Below, piece after piece: positions 1-7,136 of a stretch of 7,136 nt of DNA; positions within the stretch are counted from its first letter, which is position 1; each line of letters opens with the position of its first letter. The position numbers were made by a program, and so were the translations under genes. The notes under the pieces were generated by a model. It ran no database searches. It saw only the letters and a list, made by a program, of their open reading frames with translations, and was not told the origin of the DNA. This DNA comes from Bacillota bacterium (lineage in GTDB: Bacteria > Bacillota_H > UBA994 > UBA5500). The stretch spans positions 1 through 7,136 of the forward strand of contig JAAYGE010000186.1 in NCBI GenBank assembly GCA_012727835.1, given 5' to 3'.

Positions 1-1043
1 ATTACGCCGGTTACGTCGGTTGTTCGGAAGTAGAACTGAGGACGATAACCGCTGAAGAATGCGGTATGACGGCCGCCCTCTTCTTTACGTAGGACGTAAA
101 CTTCTGCTTTGAACTTGGTGTGCGGCTTGATGGAACCGGGTTTAGCCAATACCTGACCGCGCTCGATGGAGTCACGATCGACACCGCGCAGTAGGAGACC
201 CACGTTGTCGCCAGCCACGGCTTCATCAAGCATCTTGCGGAACATTTCTACGCCAGTAACCACGGTCTTGCGAGGCTCGTCGGAAAGACCAACAATCTCC
301 ACCTCAGTACCAGGACTGATTGTACCGCGCTCGATACGGCCGGTAGCCACCGTGCCACGACCGGTGATGGTGAATACGTCTTCCACAGGCATCAGGAATG
401 GCTTGTCTGTTTCGCGCTCTGGGGTAGGAATGTAAGCGTCAACTGCATCCATTAACTCCCAGATCCTGCCGCACCATTCGCATTCACGCTTGCCGCAACC
501 GCACTCTAAAGCCTTAAGAGCGGAGCCAGCTACGATTGGCGTGTCATCGCCCGGATATTCGTACTCGCTGAGCAGCTCGCGCACTTCCATTTCTACCAGC
601 TCGAGCAGCTCGGGATCGTCTACCATATCAGCCTTGTTCAGGAAAACGACAATATGAGGAACGTTAACCTGACGTGCTAGCAGGATGTGCTCGCGGGTCT
701 GAGGCATGGGACCGTCGGCTGCCGAAACTACTAGGATAGCACCGTCCATCTGGGCGGCACCGGTGATCATGTTCTTGATGTAGTCGGCGTGGCCGGGGCA
801 GTCCACGTGGGCATAGTGACGACTTTCCGACTCATACTCCACGTGCGAAGTGCTGATGGTGATTCCACGGGCCCGCTCTTCAGGAGCCTTGTCGATTTGA
901 TCATAGGCCATCTTTTGAGCGCCGCCGGCAGTAGAAATAATAGTGGTTAATGCGGCGGTTAAAGTGGTTTTACCGTGGTCAATATGACCGATAGTACCCA
1001 CGTTTACGTGGGGCTTTGTGCGTTCAAATTTTTGCTTAGCCAT
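1..1043 (-). CDS. tuf: Elongation factor Tu (EF-Tu), 3' end outside the window
   Basis: EF-Tu is the GTPase that brings aminoacyl-tRNA to the ribosomal A site. The reading frame is open from the ATG at 1041-1043 to the window edge, giving 347 residues of about 400; the end of the C-terminal barrel is missing. Visible motifs are the P loop GHIDHGKT (residues 19-26), switch I ending RGITI (59-63), DCPGH (81-85, catalytic His85), NKAD (136-139) and SAL (174-176). Domain 2 follows ([14 protein letters not shown], 227-240), then the start of domain 3 (GGRHTAFF to RTTDVTG). The G domain has a short loop with Cys181, Cys183, Cys188 and Cys191 (CXCX4CX2C) where E. coli has none; I recall similar loops in some Clostridia. 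The start is fixed by the family N-terminus [20 protein letters not shown] and an upstream AGGAGGG. The gene lies 27 bases after fusA, as the last visible gene of the operon. Confidence 0.97.
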   Translation of the reverse strand, partial: MAKQKFERTKPHVNVGTIGHIDHGKTTLTAALTTIISTAGGAQKMAYDQIDKAPEERARGITISTSHVEYESESRHYAHVDCPGHADYIKNMITGAAQMDGAILVVSAADGPMPQTREHILLARQVNVPHIVVFLNKADMVDDPELLELVEMEVRELLSEYEYPGDDTPIVAGSALKALECGCGKRECEWCGRIWELMDAVDAYIPTPERETDKPFLMPVEDVFTITGRGTVATGRIERGTISPGTEVEIVGLSDEPRKTVVTGVEMFRKMLDEAVAGDNVGLLLRGVDRDSIERGQVLAKPGSIKPHTKFKAEVYVLRKEEGGRHTAFFSGYRPQFYFRTTDVTGV

Positions 1044-1053
1044 CTTAGCTTAA

Positions 1054-1060
1054 CCCTCCT
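1054..1060 (-). promoter_or_regulatory. Ribosome binding site of tuf
   Basis: AGGAGGG lies in the 27-base fusA-tuf gap. Ten bases separate it from the tuf ATG, longer than the 6-7 bases (counted from AGGAGG or GGAGG) seen for the other four starts in the window. There is no alternative start in between, and the protein N-terminus is canonical, so this site must serve tuf. Confidence 0.75.
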
Positions 1061-1070
1061 AAAATAGTAG

Positions 1071-3140
1071 TTAACGTCCCAACCGAATGATTTCTTCGGC
1101 TAGACTGGTTGGCATTTCTTCATAAGCATGGAATTCCATGCTGCTGGTACCACGACCTTGGGTTAACGAACGCAGGGCTGTGGTGTAGCCAAACATCTCT
1201 GCCAGCGGCACAAAACCGCGGATGGTCTGCGCCCCCGCGTGGGCTTCCATGCCTTCCACCCGACCTCGCCGGGAATTGAGATCCCCGATCACATCGCCCA
1301 AATACTCTTCCGGTACGACGATCTCGATCTTCATTACCGGCTCTAAGAGCACCGGATTAGCTTTAGCCATAGCGTTCTTGAATGCCATGGAGCCAGCAAT
1401 ACGGAAAGCCATTTCCGAAGAGTCCACATCGTGATAGCTGCCATCATAAAGGGTGGCTCGGATATCCACCGTTGGGAAGCCAGCCAAAACTCCACTCTGC
1501 ATGGCTTCACGAATACCTTCTTCTACCGGGGCAATATACTCCTTGGGAACAACCCCACCAACAATCTTGTTGACAAACTCAAAGCCGCTTCCCCGTGGCA
1601 ATGGTTCAAACTCAACACAAACGTGCCCATATTGGCCCCTACCACCGCTCTGGCGCACAAACTTACCCTCCGCCTTAACTGCTTGGGTAATTGTTTCTCG
1701 ATAGGCGACCTGCGGCTTACCTAGATTGGCTCCGACTTTAAATTCTCGCAAGAGCCGATCGGCGATTACTTCCAGATGTAGCTCACCCATACCGCGAATA
1801 ATGGTCTGCCCCGTCTCCGGGTCCGTATAGGTCTGGAAGGTGGGATCTTCCTCAGCTAAACGAGCCAGAGCAACCGACAATTTATCCTGATCGGCCTTAG
1901 TCTTGGGCTCAATGGCTTGGGAAATTACCGGATCGGGGAACTGCATACTCTCTAAAACAATGGGCGCATCGGCCGCACACAAGGTTTCACCGGTTACTGT
2001 ATCTTTCAAGCCAACGACAGCAGCAATATCACCGGTAGAAATTTCAGTAACATCCTCCCGATGGTTGGCATGCATACGCAAGATACGGCCCACCCGCTCC
2101 CGCCGACCCTTGGTCGAGTTGAGAACATAACTTCCCGATTGCAGCACCCCAGAGTAAACACGTAAATAGGCCAGTTTGCCCACGTAGGGGTCGGACACAA
2201 TCTTAAACACGAGGGCGGAAAACGGATCATCGTCGCAAGGAGCCCGTGAGATTGATTGGCCGTCGGCAGCGGTACCAACTATGGCCGGCACATCCAACGG
2301 AGAAGGCAAATAGTCAACGATGGCATCTAGTAGGGGCTGCACGCCCTTATTCCGGTAGGAGGAGCCGCAGTAAACCGGCACAATAGCCAAAGACAATACG
2401 GCCTTCCGCAGCACCTGGCGAATTTCTTCGGCGGTGATGTCTTCGCCTTCCAGGTAGCGCATCATAAGTTCCTCGTCTACCATAGCCAAAGCTTCTATCA
2501 ATTCCACCCGCAAGCGGCGTGCTTCAGCCAACATCTCCTCTGGTATGGGCTTTGCCTCACTTTGGGTACCTTCATCATCTAAATAGTAGATAGCTTGCAT
2601 GCCAATCAAATCTACAACGCCTTGAAAAGACTCTTCCTGCCCGATGGGCAATTGCACTGGCAAAGCATTGGCACCCAGACGCTCGCGCATCATTTCCACG
2701 ACACGCATGAAATTGGCACCCAAGGTGTCCATTTTATTCACATAAGCAACCCGCGGCACTTTATACTTATCGGCTTGGCGCCACACGGTCTCTGACTGGG
2801 GCTCTACGCCCCCTTTAGCGCAAAATACGGCGACGGCACCATCTAATACTCGCAACGAACGCTCCACTTCTACGGTGAAGTCCACGTGCCCGGGCGTATC
2901 AATAATGTTGATTTGACAATCACGCCACTGGCAAGTCGTAGCTGCTGAGGTGATGGTAATGCCCCGCTCTTGCTCCTGTATCATCCAGTCCATCGTAGCG
3001 GCCCCATCGTGCGTCTCGCCAACTTTATGCACTTTGCCTGTATAAAACAAGATACGCTCGGTAGTCGTCGTCTTACCCGCATCGATATGGGCCATGATCC
3101 CAATGTTTCTTATCTTATCTAGCGCGAAACTTTTCGGCAT
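1071..3140 (-). CDS. fusA: Elongation factor G (EF-G)
   Basis: EF-G is the ribosomal translocase; with ribosome recycling factor it also splits post-termination ribosomes. The gene is complete at 689 residues, the usual length for Firmicutes. The G domain has AHIDAGKT (17-24), a switch I region with [13 protein letters not shown] (57-69), DTPGHVDF (81-88) and NKMD (135-138). Domain II follows at about 300-400 ([15 protein letters not shown]), domain III at about 404-480 ([20 protein letters not shown]), domain IV at about 485-605 and domain V to the end. The domain IV tip [10 protein letters not shown] includes His570, matching His583 of E. coli, which reaches the decoding centre. After NKMD the protein has Thr139, where E. 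coli has Arg and B. subtilis Lys; this position varies in Clostridia. The start follows an AGGAGG six bases before the ATG. It lies 39 bases after rpsG. No sign of the second, ribosome-protection type of EF-G (TetM-like). Confidence 0.98.
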   Translation of the reverse strand: MPKSFALDKIRNIGIMAHIDAGKTTTTERILFYTGKVHKVGETHDGAATMDWMIQEQERGITITSAATTCQWRDCQINIIDTPGHVDFTVEVERSLRVLDGAVAVFCAKGGVEPQSETVWRQADKYKVPRVAYVNKMDTLGANFMRVVEMMRERLGANALPVQLPIGQEESFQGVVDLIGMQAIYYLDDEGTQSEAKPIPEEMLAEARRLRVELIEALAMVDEELMMRYLEGEDITAEEIRQVLRKAVLSLAIVPVYCGSSYRNKGVQPLLDAIVDYLPSPLDVPAIVGTAADGQSISRAPCDDDPFSALVFKIVSDPYVGKLAYLRVYSGVLQSGSYVLNSTKGRRERVGRILRMHANHREDVTEISTGDIAAVVGLKDTVTGETLCAADAPIVLESMQFPDPVISQAIEPKTKADQDKLSVALARLAEEDPTFQTYTDPETGQTIIRGMGELHLEVIADRLLREFKVGANLGKPQVAYRETITQAVKAEGKFVRQSGGRGQYGHVCVEFEPLPRGSGFEFVNKIVGGVVPKEYIAPVEEGIREAMQSGVLAGFPTVDIRATLYDGSYHDVDSSEMAFRIAGSMAFKNAMAKANPVLLEPVMKIEIVVPEEYLGDVIGDLNSRRGRVEGMEAHAGAQTIRGFVPLAEMFGYTTALRSLTQGRGTSSMEFHAYEEMPTSLAEEIIRLGR

Positions 3141-3179
3141 AATACCCCTCCTCTCTCACGCTGCTTGCCAGTTGTTTTA

Positions 3180-3691
<512 letters not shown>

Positions 3692-3703
3692 AAACGGATT
3701 AGC

Positions 3704-4078
3704 TTATTTCCGGCCTCGCTTGGTACCATACTTGGAACGGGCCTGCTTGCGGTCTTGCACACCAGCAGCGTCTAGAGCGCCCCTTACCACATGATAGCGA
3801 ACACCGTGTAAGTCCCTAACACGTCCACCCCGCACTAAGACAACCGAGTGCTCCTGCAGGTTATGACCCTCACCTGGAATGTAGGCTGTAACCTCTTCAC
3901 CATTAACCAAACGCACCCTAGCAATCTTACGAATAGCAGAGTTGGGCTTTTTCGGGCTCAAGGTAGTTACCCTCACACAGACTCCTCGTCTCTGCGGACA
4001 ATTATGCAAGGAAGGAGCCTTGGATTTTTGCTTTACCTTCTTACGGCCCTTACGGATTAGCTGATTGATCGTCGGCAT
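3704..4078 (-). CDS. rpsL: 30S ribosomal protein S12, with streptomycin-resistance-type residues
   Basis: S12 lines the decoding centre and controls translational accuracy. The gene is complete at 124 residues and aligns without gaps to E. coli S12 through residue 100 (numbers include Met1). The PKKPNSA loop (42-48) keeps Lys43, the main streptomycin position, in the sensitive form. The second loop reads [11 protein letters not shown] (86-96) where almost all bacteria have RVKDLPGVRYH. It therefore has Arg88 for Lys and His91 for Pro. Lys88Arg is a known resistance change in Mycobacterium tuberculosis, and changes at this Pro give resistance or dependence in E. coli and Thermus. Asp89, the residue methylthiolated by RimO in E. 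coli, is kept. The C-terminus [16 protein letters not shown] is normal. An AGGAGG seven bases before the ATG sets the start. The gene lies after a 175-base gap and 53 bases before rpsG. Confidence 0.98.
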   Translation of the reverse strand: MPTINQLIRKGRKKVKQKSKAPSLHNCPQRRGVCVRVTTLSPKKPNSAIRKIARVRLVNGEEVTAYIPGEGHNLQEHSVVLVRGGRVRDLHGVRYHVVRGALDAAGVQDRKQARSKYGTKRGRK

Positions 4079-4146
4079 ACAAGCACCTCCTTCCTTCAGA
4101 ATAAATATAGAGTGTAATCGGATAATCGCTTGGCGAGCATCACTTC

Positions 4147-4172
4147 ATCACCCGCAACGCTACGCGTTGCTA
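4147..4172 (-). repeat. REP-like palindromic unit 2
   Basis: Read on the mRNA strand the unit is TAGCAACGC-GTA-GCGTTGC followed by GGGTGAT. GCAACGC and GCGTTGC (4170-4164 and 4160-4154) form a perfect seven-base-pair stem with a three-base loop. The flanks TAGCAAC and GTTGCGGGTGAT match those of unit 1 exactly, while the stem centre differs. It lies in the rplGB-rpsL gap. Confidence 0.75.
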
Positions 4173-4180
4173 ATAGGTTT

Positions 4181-4208
4181 ATCACCCGCAACAGCACAGC
4201 TGTTGCTA
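4181..4208 (-). repeat. REP-like palindromic unit 1
   Basis: Read on the mRNA strand the unit is TAGCAACAGC-TGT-GCTGTTGC followed by GGGTGAT. GCAACAGC and GCTGTTGC (4206-4199 and 4195-4188) form a perfect eight-base-pair stem with a three-base loop. It repeats unit 2 with a 36-base offset. The stem is one pair longer than in unit 2 and still fully paired, so sequence changes have kept the fold. The arrangement resembles dispersed REP/BIME elements, but other copies cannot be seen in this window. Confidence 0.75.
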
Positions 4209-4219
4209 GGAGGAAATTG

Positions 4220-4247
4220 GCTGCCCCCGCCACTGAGCAGGGGCAGC
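4220..4247 (-). terminator. GC-rich stem-loop after rplGB; attenuator, processing site or weak terminator
   Basis: Seven bases past the rplGB stop codon the mRNA reads GCTGCCCCTGC, a six-base loop TCAGTG, then GCGGGGGCAGC. This is an 11-base-pair stem with one G-U pair. The bases after it are CAATTTCCTCC, which is a poor U tract for an intrinsic terminator. Full termination here would cut rpsL, rpsG, fusA and tuf off from rpoBC, and no good promoter is visible between. Partial attenuation, 3'-end protection or RNase processing is therefore more likely than a hard stop. Confidence 0.45.
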
Positions 4248-4253
4248 TTCATT

Positions 4254-4514
4254 TTACTCACTTCGCAGCAATGCTGCTGATGCAGAACCAACTTGAATTC
4301 CAGCTGCTGTTCCCAACTCATCCATACTGGCTACCCATTCAATAGGCACTGCCAGCTCTTCACAGAGTTTTTGTAAATCACGAAGCACATGCGGCTCTGC
4401 ATCCCTAGCCATAAAGACTATTTCCGCTTGACCGCGTCGTACCGCCTTCATAGTTTGCTTAAGGCCAACCACCTTGTCTGGCGACGACTTTAAACGCGTT
4501 AAAGCTGCAGACAT
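4254..4514 (-). CDS. rplGB: L7Ae/L30e-family RNA-binding protein (RplGB/YbxF type)
   Basis: This 86-residue protein belongs to the L7Ae/L30e/S12e family, which binds kink-turn RNA. It resembles B. subtilis YbxF (RplGB, about 82 residues), which has the same place between rpoC and rpsL. Visible family marks are VVGLKQTMKAVRRG (15-28), the RNA-binding glycine-lysine helix; the strand and turn VFMARDAEP (33-41); and SMDELGTAAGIQVGSASAAL (63-82), the hydrophobic C-terminal part. It has no signal peptide or membrane segment and should act on RNA in the cytoplasm. The exact RNA target in the cell is not settled for this family in bacteria. The start has GGAGG seven bases upstream (a second AGG sits closer). 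It follows rpoC by 35 bases and is followed by a GC-rich stem-loop. Confidence 0.93.
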   Translation of the reverse strand: MSAALTRLKSSPDKVVGLKQTMKAVRRGQAEIVFMARDAEPHVLRDLQKLCEELAVPIEWVASMDELGTAAGIQVGSASAALLRSE

Positions 4515-4549
4515 TGGCCTCCCTCCAAATCAAGTAAACTCAGGCGCAC

Positions 4550-7136
<2,587 letters not shown>

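Noticed and set aside
53..55. EF-Tu GGRHTAFF with Ala where E. coli has Pro
   Set aside because: Thermus has Gly here (GGRHTGFF), so the position is not fixed and the change is unremarkable.
4098..4140. Possible rpsL promoter with TATATT as -10
   Set aside because: The hexamers 16-18 bases upstream (such as AAGCGA or GCGATT) do not resemble TTGACA and there is no extended -10; AT-rich sequence before a ribosome binding site is expected by chance.
4147..4208. Two direct repeats as a minimal CRISPR array
   Set aside because: Only two units, an eight-base interval between them, and palindromes filling the repeat; this is not CRISPR spacing.

Overview
The window is a piece of the bacterial str operon with the end of the rpoBC unit in front of it. 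Every gene lies on the minus strand. In transcription order (from high to low coordinate) it holds: rpoC (5' end outside the window), a small L7Ae-family RNA-binding protein (RplGB/YbxF type), rpsL (S12), rpsG (S7), fusA (EF-G) and tuf (EF-Tu, 3' end outside the window).

The order rpoC - L7Ae-like - rpsL - rpsG - fusA - tuf is the Firmicute arrangement known from Bacillus subtilis. Several protein traits point to Clostridia of the Peptococcaceae/Moorella kind rather than Bacilli: an EF-Tu G domain with a four-cysteine loop, an EF-G of the clostridial type, and an RpoC that reads [12 protein letters not shown] after the trigger loop. Codons use mixed third positions and the base composition is moderate. 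Strong AGGAGG-type ribosome binding sites precede all five starts that can be seen. The genus cannot be named from the sequence alone.

Layout: 1-1043 tuf; 27-base gap; 1071-3140 fusA; 39-base gap; 3180-3650 rpsG; 53-base gap with two competing hairpins overlapping the rpsG ribosome binding site; 3704-4078 rpsL; 175-base gap (the only sizeable one) with a GC-rich stem-loop and two tandem REP-like palindromic units; 4254-4514 rplGB; 35-base gap; 4550-7136 rpoC. No stretch over 300 bases lacks a gene. No convincing promoter was found, so the genes are probably read by transcription coming from rpoB/rpoC, possibly attenuated or processed at the 175-base gap.

Together the genes encode the RNA polymerase catalytic subunit, the decoding-centre proteins of the 30S subunit, and the two elongation GTPases. 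I see no new multi-gene system. The notable points are changes inside this otherwise conservative set: (1) S12 carries Arg88 and His91 where Lys and Pro are usual, both classic streptomycin-resistance positions; (2) RpoC reads NRAHTLHR instead of the near-universal NRAPTLHR in the active site; (3) RpoC has about 57 extra residues, between two zinc-binding cysteines, that look like a second copy of a sandwich-barrel module found further on in the same protein; (4) a CXCX4CX2C loop in EF-Tu; (5) the paired REP-like hairpins and the S12-S7 alternative hairpins.
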